64,000 nucleotides of DNA from positions 248,001-312,000 of the forward strand of contig NZ_BBWV01000004.1 of the NCBI RefSeq assembly GCF_000974785.1, written 5' to 3'. Shown in pieces: positions 9,889 through 18,886 of the stretch. Both the position numbers and the translations under genes were made by a program. This DNA is from Flavihumibacter petaseus NBRC 106054 (GTDB lineage Bacteria; Bacteroidota; Bacteroidia; Chitinophagales; Chitinophagaceae). Below the pieces are notes generated by a model. It saw only the letters and a list, made by a program, of their open reading frames with translations, was not told the origin of the DNA and ran no database searches. Position 1 is the first letter of the stretch. The number at the start of each line of letters is the position of its first letter.

Positions 9889-9999
9889 GTTTGATTTTTT
9901 TACAGTCAGCCTGTAGCTAAAATTACGCCAACCAGTTAAATAAACCTTCCAAAAAATAGGTGGTTCGGTTTAACTTGCCTCTTATAGGAAAGGAAAAGC

Positions 10000-11157
10000 A
10001 TGCACTTACTGGAAGTAAAGGACAGCAGAGAAATCAGACAATTTCTCGATCTGCCCAAAATGATCTACAAAAATATCCCGGAGTGGATACAACCGCTCGA
10101 CAAGGACATAGAAGAAGTTTTTAATACCCGCAGGAACAAGGCTTTTCGAAATGGAAGTGCGACCCGCTGGCTGCTGATGTCTGAGGGCAACATATGTATC
10201 GGCAGGATCGCGGCATTCGTGAACAGCAGGTACAAGAACAAAGGTGACAGTGTTCCAGTTGGCGGAGTGGGCTTTTTCGAATGCATCAATGACCAGGCTG
10301 CCGCCGACCTGCTTTTGGATACCGCCGCCGCCTGGCTGCGGGAAAAAGGCATGGCGGGCATGGATGGCCCGATCAATTTTGGCGAGCGGGATAAATGGTG
10401 GGGAATGGTTACGGAAGGCTTCCAGTCGCCCCTTTATTGCATGAACTACAATCCTCCCTATTACAATACACTTTTCCGGCACTACGGCTTCCAGGTTTTC
10501 TATCACCAGTTTTGTTTCGGAATGGACCCCCTGGCCCCGCTCAATGCCAAAGTACTCCAGCGCCATCAGGCCCTCGCAACCGATCCCAACTATTCGGCTC
10601 GCCATATAGATAAGGCACAGCTTGACAAATACGCCGGGGATTTCTGTGAAGTTTACAACAAAGCATGGGCGAAACATGCGGGAAACAAAGAAATGAGCCT
10701 GCAGCAATGTAAAAAGATATTCCGGGCAATGAAACCGGTAATGGACGAGAAAATTGTGTGGTTCGCCTATTACCAGGAACAACCCATTGCGATTTTCATA
10801 AATCTGCCCGATCTCAACCAATGGTTCCGCTTCCTCCATGGCAAATTCGACCTGTTCCGTAAGCTCTGGTTCCTGTTTCTTCAAAAGACACGGACCAATA
10901 ACCGGGTTGTTGGTGTTGTGTTTGGCGTGGTGCCTGAATACCAGGCAAAAGGTGTGGACAGCTATATCATCGGGGAAACTTCCAGACAACTTCACCAGAT
11001 GCATTACCAGGATTATGAAATGCAATGGATCGGGGATTTCAATCCCAAAATGGTAGCTGTTGCTGAAAAGCTGACTCCTAACAAAAGCAGGATATTAACA
11101 ACGTACAGGAAGTTTTTTGACCCCGGCACCCCCTTTCAGCGCCATCCCTTCCTCTGA
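10000..11157 (+). CDS. GNAT-like acyltransferase-fold protein, function unknown
   Basis: A 385-residue cytoplasmic protein. The N-terminal part (DSREIRQFLDLPKMIYKNIP, GRIAAFVNSRYKNKGD, GFFECINDQAAADLLLDTAA) resembles an N-acetyltransferase fold, with GPINFGERDKWWGMV after it. A second region contains FGVVPEYQAKGVDSYIIGE, similar to an acyl-CoA-binding loop. I know it as a conserved Bacteroidota family with no assigned substrate. A purine-rich ribosome site (AGGAAAGGAAA) precedes the ATG. It ends 25 bases before dnaX on the same strand. Confidence 0.7.
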   Translation: MHLLEVKDSREIRQFLDLPKMIYKNIPEWIQPLDKDIEEVFNTRRNKAFRNGSATRWLLMSEGNICIGRIAAFVNSRYKNKGDSVPVGGVGFFECINDQAAADLLLDTAAAWLREKGMAGMDGPINFGERDKWWGMVTEGFQSPLYCMNYNPPYYNTLFRHYGFQVFYHQFCFGMDPLAPLNAKVLQRHQALATDPNYSARHIDKAQLDKYAGDFCEVYNKAWAKHAGNKEMSLQQCKKIFRAMKPVMDEKIVWFAYYQEQPIAIFINLPDLNQWFRFLHGKFDLFRKLWFLFLQKTRTNNRVVGVVFGVVPEYQAKGVDSYIIGETSRQLHQMHYQDYEMQWIGDFNPKMVAVAEKLTPNKSRILTTYRKFFDPGTPFQRHPFL

Positions 11158-11182
11158 GTAAAATTTCACTAATTTAGCCGCC

Positions 11183-13003
11183 ATGGAACAGTTCATCGTA
11201 TCCGCCAGAAAGTACCGTCCGCAGAATTTCTCCACCGTAGTGGGTCAGTCTCATATCACCACAACGCTGAAAAACGCTATCCGGAACCAGCAACTGGCGC
11301 ATGCTTTCCTGTTTTGCGGTCCACGGGGAGTAGGTAAAACGACCTGTGCCCGGATCCTGGCGAAAACAATCAATTGCGAAAATCCATCAGCCGACGGGGA
11401 AGCCTGTAACAAGTGCCATTCATGCATATCCTTTAATGAAGGCAGTTCGATGAATATTCATGAACTGGATGCTGCAAGCAATAACTCTGTGGATGATATC
11501 AGGGCATTGGTAGAACAGGTACGGTTCGCACCCCAGGCCGGCAAATACAAGGTATATATCGTGGATGAGGTGCACATGCTTAGTACCAGTGCCTTCAATG
11601 CCTTCCTTAAAACACTGGAAGAGCCGCCACATTATGCCATTTTCATCCTGGCGACTACAGAAAAACACAAGATACTTCCGACAATCCTGTCCCGCTGTCA
11701 GATTTTTGATTTCAAGCGCATCACGACTGCGGATACGGTTGGGCATCTGGAAGAGATCTGTGAGAAGGAACACATTCAGGCGGAAAAAGCGGCCTTACAG
11801 GTGATCGCCCAGAAAAGTGAAGGTTGTATGCGCGATGCGCTTAGTATCCTGGACAAAATTGTCAGCTTCACCAACGGCGAACTTTCCTATGGAAATACGC
11901 TGGAACATCTGAACATCCTTGACGCTGCCTACTATTTCAAACTGATGGACTGCATGCTGGGTCAGGACCTTTCCGGCGCCATGCTATTGTATGATGATAT
12001 CAACAGGAAAGGATTTGAAGGAGATCTTGTATTGAACGGGTTTGCAGAATTCCTCAGAAACCTATTGCTGTGTAAAGACAGCAGGGTTGCCGCATTGATG
12101 GAAGTTGTCGAAAGCTTTCGTCCGCAATACGAAAAAACTGCGCAACGCATAAGTGCAGGCTACCTCGTCAGCGCACTCAATATTTTGTCTGAAGCTGAGA
12201 TCCAGTATAAATCGGCCCGCAACAAGAAGCTTCATGTAGAGCTCACGCTTATCCGCTTATGTTATCTTCAACAGGCGGTTGAACTTGCAGGCGGTGCCAG
12301 CCGGCAGAATACCACGGATGTCAGGCCCATGAATTTTCGTATTCTTTCTCCGATCGTACAACCGGCTGCTAAAACAGCACAACCGGCCAAACCTCATGTT
12401 GCCCCTGCCCCTGAAACGGAAAGAATAGAACCTGTCGCCAGGCAGATGGCAGCGCCTGCTGTTCCACCGGCAGCCCCAGTAACCGAACCCGGCGGAGCAG
12501 TATTGCTGGTAGATGAAAAGCTGATGGCAACAAAGCAAAAACCGGGTGGAGGAAAATTAAAGTCCCTGCAACATTTACGGCAACAGGTGAGTTCAGCTTC
12601 ACAGGAACAAAAAACGCAGACGGCCATCCCGCTGACTACCGAGGGGCTCCAGGCTGCATGGCAGGAATTCGTTGCAATGTTGCGCAACAATAAGAATCCT
12701 GCAGTTCAAAGCTTTGAGTTGGCAGTGCTTCAGGTGGAGAACGACCAGCAATTCACCATTATTACTCCCAATAACCTGCAACAGAAATTCATTGACGGAG
12801 AACGCCTTCCCCTGAGCGAATTCCTGCAGCAGCGGTTTGTTAACCGTTACCTGAACTTTCAGGTGATTATTGAAGCGCGTGAAGATCTGCAAATCAAAAT
12901 CGAGGTCCCCCTGAACAGCAGAGAGCGTTTCCAGCAACTGACTGAACAATTTCCTTTGATCAAAGACCTGAAAGATCGTCTGCGGCTGGAACTGGATTAT
13001 TGA
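11183..13003 (+). CDS. dnaX: DNA polymerase III gamma/tau subunit
   Basis: Clamp-loader ATPase. The AAA+ core has a Walker A GPRGVGKT at residues 46-53, a four-Cys zinc site (Cys65, 75, 78, 81), Walker B VYIVDEVHML, and sensor ATTEKHKILPTILSRC. A Pro/Ala-rich linker near residues 390-440 leads to a C-terminal domain that would bind polymerase or helicase. The 606 residues suit a tau-length product. I did not see a strong slippery sequence that would make a shorter gamma. Confidence 0.96.
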   Translation: MEQFIVSARKYRPQNFSTVVGQSHITTTLKNAIRNQQLAHAFLFCGPRGVGKTTCARILAKTINCENPSADGEACNKCHSCISFNEGSSMNIHELDAASNNSVDDIRALVEQVRFAPQAGKYKVYIVDEVHMLSTSAFNAFLKTLEEPPHYAIFILATTEKHKILPTILSRCQIFDFKRITTADTVGHLEEICEKEHIQAEKAALQVIAQKSEGCMRDALSILDKIVSFTNGELSYGNTLEHLNILDAAYYFKLMDCMLGQDLSGAMLLYDDINRKGFEGDLVLNGFAEFLRNLLLCKDSRVAALMEVVESFRPQYEKTAQRISAGYLVSALNILSEAEIQYKSARNKKLHVELTLIRLCYLQQAVELAGGASRQNTTDVRPMNFRILSPIVQPAAKTAQPAKPHVAPAPETERIEPVARQMAAPAVPPAAPVTEPGGAVLLVDEKLMATKQKPGGGKLKSLQHLRQQVSSASQEQKTQTAIPLTTEGLQAAWQEFVAMLRNNKNPAVQSFELAVLQVENDQQFTIITPNNLQQKFIDGERLPLSEFLQQRFVNRYLNFQVIIEAREDLQIKIEVPLNSRERFQQLTEQFPLIKDLKDRLRLELDY

Positions 13004-13041
13004 GATAACAGGTTCTGCCGTAAAACCTCAACAGACTTGGT

Positions 13042-13049
13042 TACCTTTG
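13042..13049 (+). promoter_or_regulatory. -7 element (TACCTTTG) directly before ubiE
   Basis: TACCTTTG ends six bases before the ATG at 13056, so a transcript starting seven bases downstream would begin at the start codon. It also contains the in-frame TTG at 13047, which is therefore unlikely to be the translation start. No TTG at -33 is seen. Confidence 0.5.
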
Positions 13050-13055
13050 CGCACC

Positions 13056-13817
13056 ATGAGCAATTCATTGCCCCACGACAGTATTACTCCTTTTGGTGAA
13101 GGACAGCTGACCAAGAAACAACAAGTTGCGGAAATGTTTGACCGGATCGCTTTCCGGTACGATTTCCTGAACCGGTTTCTAAGCGGTGGCATTGACATCT
13201 ATTGGCGCCGTAAAGCCATCGCTTCGCTGAAAGAGATCAACCCACAACACATACTTGATGTAGCAACAGGTACAGCTGACCTGTCACTGATGGCCATGAA
13301 ATACCTTCAGCCACAAAGCATTACAGGCATAGACATCTCTGGAGGCATGCTCGAACTGGGAAGGAAAAAAGTCTCCCGTGCCGGACTGCAGGATCGTATC
13401 CGGTTATTGCAGGCAGACGCAGAGAACCTTCCATTTGAAGACAACAGCTTTGATGCCGTTATGGTAGCATTTGGGGTACGGAATTTCGAAAACCTGCCCC
13501 GGGGTTTGAAGGAAATGCAACGGGTATTAAAACCTGGAGGAAAGCTGGTCATACTTGAATTTTCGAAACCTCGACGTGCTGTCTTCAGCAAGTTGTACCA
13601 ATGGTATATGAATCGCATAACGCCAGGGATAGGCAGCATTATTTCCCGGAACCGGGAAGCATACCGGTATCTGAATGATTCCGTCAAGGCGTTCCCTGAG
13701 GGAGAAGCCCTTCAGGAAATCATCAGCGGTGCCGGGTTTTCAGATAGCCGGTTCAAGCCATTAAGCTGGTGCATAAGCACGCTCTATACGGGCTATAAAC
13801 CCAAAAACCTGTTATAA
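13056..13817 (+). CDS. ubiE: Demethylmenaquinone methyltransferase UbiE/MenG
   Basis: Performs the final C-methylation of menaquinone biosynthesis. In a 253-residue class I SAM methyltransferase, motif I is ILDVATGTADLSLMA, with GIDISGGMLELGRKK after it, and the UbiE signatures YDFLNRFLSGGIDIYWR and VAFGVRNFENLPRGLKEM are both present, as is KPGGKLVILEFSKP. No ubiquinone genes are seen, so menaquinone is the expected substrate. porT follows 108 bases downstream. Confidence 0.94.
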   Translation: MSNSLPHDSITPFGEGQLTKKQQVAEMFDRIAFRYDFLNRFLSGGIDIYWRRKAIASLKEINPQHILDVATGTADLSLMAMKYLQPQSITGIDISGGMLELGRKKVSRAGLQDRIRLLQADAENLPFEDNSFDAVMVAFGVRNFENLPRGLKEMQRVLKPGGKLVILEFSKPRRAVFSKLYQWYMNRITPGIGSIISRNREAYRYLNDSVKAFPEGEALQEIISGAGFSDSRFKPLSWCISTLYTGYKPKNLL

Positions 13818-13925
13818 ACCAGGCTACTGGCAATTATTTGCCTTTTTGGCCGTTTATTTGTTAATAATGCGCTTTAATCAATAATTCAAGCTGATAAAAA
13901 ATACGCTATTGGACCACATTTACTT

Positions 13926-14660
13926 ATGCAATTACTGAAGAAGGCGCGTTTCTTTTTGTTGATCTGTTGTTTCTCAACCTTTGGGATAACCGCATTTGGC
14001 CAGTTAAGGGAATCCATCAACCTTCCCGATAATGATGACAAATGGTATCACATAGGAATTGTTGTAATGGGAACCATGAACCGGTTCCAGATCAATCAGC
14101 ACCCCACTTTTCTGCAATCTGACAGCGTGCTGGTAAGTAACCCTAACAATAGTTTTGGTTTTGGTATCGGCGGCATGCACACATTCCGCATCAGCAACCG
14201 GTTTGAAGCCAGGGTAGTCTTCCCGCAGCTGTTGTTTGTAAATAAGTCCATCAATTACCACCTGAAATACCCGGATGCGGGAAATGAAGAAACTCCGGTA
14301 ATGGACCAGCAGGTAGAGTCCATTTTGTTGGGTGTTCCCATTCAGCTGAAATTAAAGTCTGACCGCATCGGCAATTTCCGCGTATACATGATGGGAGGCG
14401 TTAAATTTGAAACCGATCTTTCTTCAAAGGCCAACGCGCGTAACGCCGACAAATTTGTGAAGCTCAAAAAGTCAGATTTCGGGATAGAGGCTGGTATCGG
14501 ATTCAATTTCTACAACAAAATGTTTATTCTTTCTCCCGAGATCAAAATCAGCAACGGTATCAGTAATGTTCATGCGCGCGATCCGAACCTCAAATTTTCC
14601 AATGTGATCGATAAGATCCAAAGCCGCCAGATCATCTTCTCCCTGATATTCGAAGGCTGA
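13926..14660 (+). CDS. porT: PorT-like outer membrane protein (type IX secretion)
   Basis: A 244-residue exported protein. A signal peptide of about 25 residues ends AFG-QLRESI, and the rest is an eight-strand-type beta barrel with alternating patterns, ending SRQIIFSLIFEG with the aromatic-rich last strand typical of outer membrane proteins. In Bacteroidota PorT is needed for type IX secretion of proteins with C-terminal sorting domains, and it is often the gene after ubiE, as here. The adjacency and the internal FGFGIGGMHTFRISNRFEAR segment support the call. Other secretion genes are not in the window. Confidence 0.8.
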   Translation: MQLLKKARFFLLICCFSTFGITAFGQLRESINLPDNDDKWYHIGIVVMGTMNRFQINQHPTFLQSDSVLVSNPNNSFGFGIGGMHTFRISNRFEARVVFPQLLFVNKSINYHLKYPDAGNEETPVMDQQVESILLGVPIQLKLKSDRIGNFRVYMMGGVKFETDLSSKANARNADKFVKLKKSDFGIEAGIGFNFYNKMFILSPEIKISNGISNVHARDPNLKFSNVIDKIQSRQIIFSLIFEG

Positions 14661-14722
14661 TATATTGCTGAAATATTTTATGGATTGAGACGCAATGCTT
14701 AAATTGATGTATTGCAGCAATT

Positions 14723-15496
14723 ATGCTATTTCCTATCAGCGACGATAACAGCGACCGGCACATCACTCCTTACATAACCTGGGCGATCATTCTGATCAAT
14801 GTATTGGTATTTATATTCCTTCAGGGAATGGGTGCCAACATTGCATTCACCTATGCCTTCTCTACCGTTCCGGCTGAAATCCTGAACAATACCGATATCA
14901 TCACTGACGGGAAAGTAATCCGTGACCTGGCCTCCGGGCAAAGCTTCCAGGTACCTGGCCTGCAGCCAACACCAATTCCTGTTTACGGGACGATCCTGAC
15001 ATCAATGTTTATGCATGGGGGGTTCGGGCACCTGGCCGGAAATATGTTATACCTGTGGATTTTTGGAGATAACCTGGAAAACCGCCTGGGTCATATGCGT
15101 TACCTGCTTTTTTACCTGCTCTGTGGTATTATTGCATCGCTAAGTCACGTTCTCTTTACTGCTTATACTGGTGCGGATCCCCTGGTTCCCAGCCTGGGCG
15201 CATCCGGTGCCATTTCAGGTGTATTGGGCGGTTATTTACTACTTTACCCCAACAGGCGGGTAAATGCACTGCTCGGATGGCTCATTATCGCCATCCCCAG
15301 CTGGATCGCCCTCGGGATGTGGATTGTGCTGCAACTGGTCAGTGGTTTTGGGGCCATTGCCGGAGAAGCCGATGGTGTTGCTTATGCCGCTCATATCGGA
15401 GGATTTGCAGCCGGCCTGCTGCTGGTTAAACTTTTCGACCGCGGCGAACCCCAACCCCCGCCCCACCGAACGCAATGGATATCTCGACGCTATTGA
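14723..15496 (+). CDS. Rhomboid family intramembrane serine protease
   Basis: A 257-residue polytopic membrane protein with about six helices. The catalytic Ser161 sits in GASGAISG and His224 in YAAHIGG. The HGGFGHLAGNM segment near residues 98-108 carries the oxyanion Asn of the family. All residues needed for cleavage are present, so an active protease is expected. Substrates cannot be inferred. It follows porT on the same strand after 62 bases. Confidence 0.94.
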   Translation: MLFPISDDNSDRHITPYITWAIILINVLVFIFLQGMGANIAFTYAFSTVPAEILNNTDIITDGKVIRDLASGQSFQVPGLQPTPIPVYGTILTSMFMHGGFGHLAGNMLYLWIFGDNLENRLGHMRYLLFYLLCGIIASLSHVLFTAYTGADPLVPSLGASGAISGVLGGYLLLYPNRRVNALLGWLIIAIPSWIALGMWIVLQLVSGFGAIAGEADGVAYAAHIGGFAAGLLLVKLFDRGEPQPPPHRTQWISRRY

Positions 15497-15646
15497 TTTT
15501 CATTGATTAGAGCGCATATCCGGCACGTTATTTTCTATACTTCGTTGATGAAATTTCTATTAAAAAGTCTTAAGATTAGGCTTACGGCCCGATTTTCTCG
15601 CAATTGCCCATACCTTTAAAAAACACCACATCGAAAAAATTTACCC

Positions 15647-17128
15647 ATGGTTTCTGTCATCATACCGGTACTGAACGAAGGTGCCACCATCCGGAAAGTG
15701 ATCCGCATCATCCGTCAAAGCAGCCTTCCGCTTGAAGTTATTTTAGTAGATGACAATTCTACCGACAACACAATTGCGGAAGCACGCAAAGAGAATGTCC
15801 GAATCATCACATCCAGCCGCCGTGGTAAAGGACTTTCCATGCGGGAGGGGCTGTTGGCTGCCAAATTCGAAACCGTTGTATACCTGGATGGCGACATCAT
15901 TACCTATCCACCTGATGTGGTCGACCTGCTGGCCAATCCGATCCTTTCCGGCGAGGCTGACTTTGTCAAATCAACATTTAAACGCCAGGCGGGGAGAGTG
16001 ACGCAGCTTGTAGCAAAGCCCCTTCTGAGCATTCTTTTCCCCGAATTGGGCAACCTGGAACAGCCGCTCAGTGGAATGATCGCAGCGAAAAAGTCATTTT
16101 TGGAGAAAGTGACTTTTGAAAATGATTATGGCGTGGATGTGGGCCTGCTGATCGATGTACACAGAATGAAAGCTCGTATCAGGCAGGTCAATATCGGCCG
16201 GGTTCAGAATGCCATGCAATCGCTCGAAAATCTTGGAAAGATGAGCAAGCAGGTTACCCGTACCATCCTTAATAAAGCTGATGCGCAAAGCCTGCAGACA
16301 CTTGGCCATATCGACCTGATCAACCGGCAGATGGAATCTGCAGTGTTGGAATCAATTGATAAAATGGAAAAAATGGTATTGCTCGAGATGAACCACCTCG
16401 TACTCGACGGCCATTTCGGCCAAACTGCTTCACGAACGCTGGGTCTGGCAGAAGGATATGAAGCAATAGAGAAACTTTATCAAACCACTCCTGAAAAGCT
16501 TTCTGCAGTCGCCTCCCTGTTTGCAGGAACCAGTTTACCTACGCTGCTGGAGATCGCCGACGATATTCCATTGGTGCCGGGCATTCGCGAACTCATATAT
16601 GACCTCAAAAAAAGAGGGTATAGCGTGGGCTTGATCACTGAGCAGTTTTCCTGCGTGGCAAACCATCTGAAGAATGTTCTGGGCTTTGATTTTGTAGTTT
16701 GCAATACCCTGGTGTTAAGTGAGGGCATCGCCACCGGCGAAATTGAATTCAATCCATTTTTCACCCGTGGGAACGATATCGGCACCTATGGCAAGCAACA
16801 GGTCTTCTCGCATATACAGGAACGATATAACCTTCGCACGGACAACATCATCTATGTTACGGCCAACAGGAATGACCGGGCATGTATAGACGCAGCGGGG
16901 ATCGGTGTACTGATTGAAGACGGAGATCTTGCCCACCTCGAAAATGTGTTGCCTGGACAAAAGAAGACCAACGGGATGAACGCATTCAGAAAGCCTATCA
17001 GGCCGGCATCTGTGGTGCTTCCGGCCGTGATGCTTACAGCGGTAGGTGTAATGGCCTGGGTCGGGTGGAAAACTTTCATTAAAAAGGCGCTGCCGGATGA
17101 CTCATCCGCAGCGCCCTGTCTGAATTAA
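15647..17128 (+). CDS. GT81/GpgS-like glycosyltransferase fused to a degenerate SerB-like HAD domain
   Basis: A 493-residue two-domain protein. Residues 1-200 are a GT-A glycosyltransferase: SVIIPVLNEGATIRKVI, VDDNSTDNT, metal-binding Asp81-Gly-Asp83, and QPLSGMIAAKKSFLEKV with YGVDVGLLID, which resembles glucosyl-3-phosphoglycerate synthases. Residues 250-430 align by eye with SerB-type phosphatases (IPLVPGIRELIYDLKKRGYS, VCNTLVLSEGIATGEI). However, motif I reads DGHFG rather than DxD, motif II TEQFS rather than SGGF, and motif IV TANRND rather than GDGxND, so phosphatase activity is doubtful. A helix at 455-474 anchors the C-terminus. The product is unknown; a compatible-solute pathway is one possibility. 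Confidence 0.75.
   Translation: MVSVIIPVLNEGATIRKVIRIIRQSSLPLEVILVDDNSTDNTIAEARKENVRIITSSRRGKGLSMREGLLAAKFETVVYLDGDIITYPPDVVDLLANPILSGEADFVKSTFKRQAGRVTQLVAKPLLSILFPELGNLEQPLSGMIAAKKSFLEKVTFENDYGVDVGLLIDVHRMKARIRQVNIGRVQNAMQSLENLGKMSKQVTRTILNKADAQSLQTLGHIDLINRQMESAVLESIDKMEKMVLLEMNHLVLDGHFGQTASRTLGLAEGYEAIEKLYQTTPEKLSAVASLFAGTSLPTLLEIADDIPLVPGIRELIYDLKKRGYSVGLITEQFSCVANHLKNVLGFDFVVCNTLVLSEGIATGEIEFNPFFTRGNDIGTYGKQQVFSHIQERYNLRTDNIIYVTANRNDRACIDAAGIGVLIEDGDLAHLENVLPGQKKTNGMNAFRKPIRPASVVLPAVMLTAVGVMAWVGWKTFIKKALPDDSSAAPCLN
17081..17115 (-). terminator. Terminator of pdhC lying within the convergent gene's 3' end
   Basis: On the minus strand GGCGCTG and CAGCGCC, and CGGATGA with TCATCCG, form a 14-bp stem with one bulged base and a one-base loop, followed by TTTTT (A at 17081-17085). 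It starts 30 bases after the pdhC stop but overlaps the last 15 codons of the glycosyltransferase gene. Confidence 0.8.
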
Positions 17129-17144
17129 GTTCTGTTTATTTCTG

Positions 17145-18818
17145 TCAGACCAACATGCGCAATGGTTCTTCCAGCAAACTTTTCACTGTCTGCAGGAAAG
17201 CTGAGCCGGTTGCTCCGTCCACTACGCGGTGATCGCAGCTGAGTGTAACTTTCATGACATTTCCCGGAACCACCTGGCCGTTTTTCACAACGGGTATTTG
17301 TTGAATAGCGCCAATTGCCAGAATACAGCTATCGGGCGGATTGATGATGGCAGTGAATTCGTCTATCCCAAACATTCCAAGGTTACTGATGGTAAACGTG
17401 CTTCCTTCCCAGTCAGATGGTTGTAGTTTTTTGGATTTGGCCCGACCTGCAAAATCTTTTACTTCAGTCGCAATCTGTGCAAGGCCCTTGGTATCGGCAA
17501 AACGCACCACAGGAACCAGAAGACCGTCTTCCACAGCTACAGCAACACCGATGTTCACATGATGGTTGGTGCGAATGGTATCGCCCAGCCAACTGCTGTT
17601 CACAGCCGGATGCTTTTTCAGGGCAAGCGCTACAGCCTTCAGCACCATGTCATTAAAAGATATTTTGACCGGAGCTGTTTCGTTGATTTGTCCGCGGCTC
17701 GCAACTGCCTTATCCATATCGATGGACATGGTCAGGTAAAAATGCGGTGCGGTGAATTTGCTCTCAGCCAGGCGGCGGGCAATCACTTTACGCATTTGAG
17801 ATACTGGCCTGTCTTCAAAGCTTACTTCACCAGCAGGAGCTTTTGAAACAGCAGCAGGCGTTGAGGCGCTGGAAGCAGAAGCTGTGGCTGCAGCGGGAAC
17901 TGCCGCGGCTTTTGATGGCTGGAAACCTTCCACATCTGACTTAACGATGCGGCCTCCATCGCCGGAACCCTGAACCTGACTAAGACTAATCCCTTTTTCG
18001 GCAGCAAGCTTTTTAGCAAGCGGACTGGCTTTGATACGACCATTTCCTTCTGCAGGGGCTTCAACAACAGCCTCTGCTGTACCGCCGGAAGCCGCAGCGG
18101 GGGCAGCTTCGGCAACGGGGGCAGCTGCGACGCTGCCGCCGGAGGCAGCCGCTTTAATCGCCTCGATGTCCACTTTACCGGCCTCACCAATTACACAAAG
18201 CAATGCGTTAACCGGAACCTTATCGCCCTGGTTCGCACCGATATACAATAATGTGCCGGTTTTATAGCTTTCCAGGTCCATCGTGGCTTTGTCGGTTTCC
18301 ACCTCAGCCAGCAGATCACCTTTACTAACCTTATCGCCAACCTTTTTATGCCAGGCAGCAATCACCCCTTCCGTCATGGTATCACTCAGACGGGGCATCA
18401 GGATTACTTCTTCCATTTTGGAAAGATCCAGGCTGCTCCCCTGTGCAGGAGCGGCAGTGGCGGCAGGCGCAGGTGCCTGGGCGGGTGCAGGCGTGGCGGC
18501 AGGTGCTGGTTTTTGTTCTGCAGCAGGCGCCGTGGTTGCAGCTGCTCCACCAGAAGAAACCAGGCTGCTGATATCTTCACCGGGGTTACCAATGATCGCC
18601 AGCAGGTCATTTACCTGGAGTTTTCCGCCCTTTTCCACACCTATATGCAACAGGGTGCCGTCTTTATAACTTTCCAGATCCATAGTCGCTTTGTCTGTCT
18701 CTACTTCTGCAAGTAACTCTCCCTTCTTAACAGGATCTCCTACCTTTTTATGCCAGGCTGCAATGACCCCTTCGGTCATGGTATCACTCAATCGAGGCAT
18801 CAAAATCGCTTCGGCCAT
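17145..18818 (-). CDS. pdhC: Pyruvate dehydrogenase E2, dihydrolipoamide acetyltransferase
   Basis: Acetyltransferase core of pyruvate dehydrogenase. Two lipoyl domains (about residues 1-80 and 136-215) each carry ETDKATMDLES with the lipoylated Lys43 and Lys177, and are nearly identical over a 20-residue stretch. Ala/Pro-rich linkers follow, then a subunit-binding domain at 262-297 and a catalytic domain from about 340 with the active-site SCDHRVVDG. The 557-residue length fits. E1 and E3 genes are not adjacent. A 2-oxo acid complex other than pyruvate is possible, but two lipoyl domains fit pyruvate best. Confidence 0.92.
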   Translation of the reverse strand: MAEAILMPRLSDTMTEGVIAAWHKKVGDPVKKGELLAEVETDKATMDLESYKDGTLLHIGVEKGGKLQVNDLLAIIGNPGEDISSLVSSGGAAATTAPAAEQKPAPAATPAPAQAPAPAATAAPAQGSSLDLSKMEEVILMPRLSDTMTEGVIAAWHKKVGDKVSKGDLLAEVETDKATMDLESYKTGTLLYIGANQGDKVPVNALLCVIGEAGKVDIEAIKAAASGGSVAAAPVAEAAPAAASGGTAEAVVEAPAEGNGRIKASPLAKKLAAEKGISLSQVQGSGDGGRIVKSDVEGFQPSKAAAVPAAATASASSASTPAAVSKAPAGEVSFEDRPVSQMRKVIARRLAESKFTAPHFYLTMSIDMDKAVASRGQINETAPVKISFNDMVLKAVALALKKHPAVNSSWLGDTIRTNHHVNIGVAVAVEDGLLVPVVRFADTKGLAQIATEVKDFAGRAKSKKLQPSDWEGSTFTISNLGMFGIDEFTAIINPPDSCILAIGAIQQIPVVKNGQVVPGNVMKVTLSCDHRVVDGATGSAFLQTVKSLLEEPLRMLV

Positions 18819-18874
18819 CTGGTATGGGTATTTTGTTTTTTTGAGATAATGAGAGGCCGAAATTAAGGCAATTT

Positions 18875-18882
18875 TATCTTTG
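18875..18882 (+). promoter_or_regulatory. -7 element (TATCTTTG) directly before engB
   Basis: TATCTTTG ends four bases before the engB ATG, predicting a leaderless or nearly leaderless transcript. No -33 TTG at the usual spacing. Confidence 0.45.
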
Positions 18883-18886
18883 TTCC

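Noticed and set aside
10006-11025. 339-codon open frame on the minus strand
   Set aside because: It is antisense to the GNAT-like gene, which has a ribosome site and conserved motifs.
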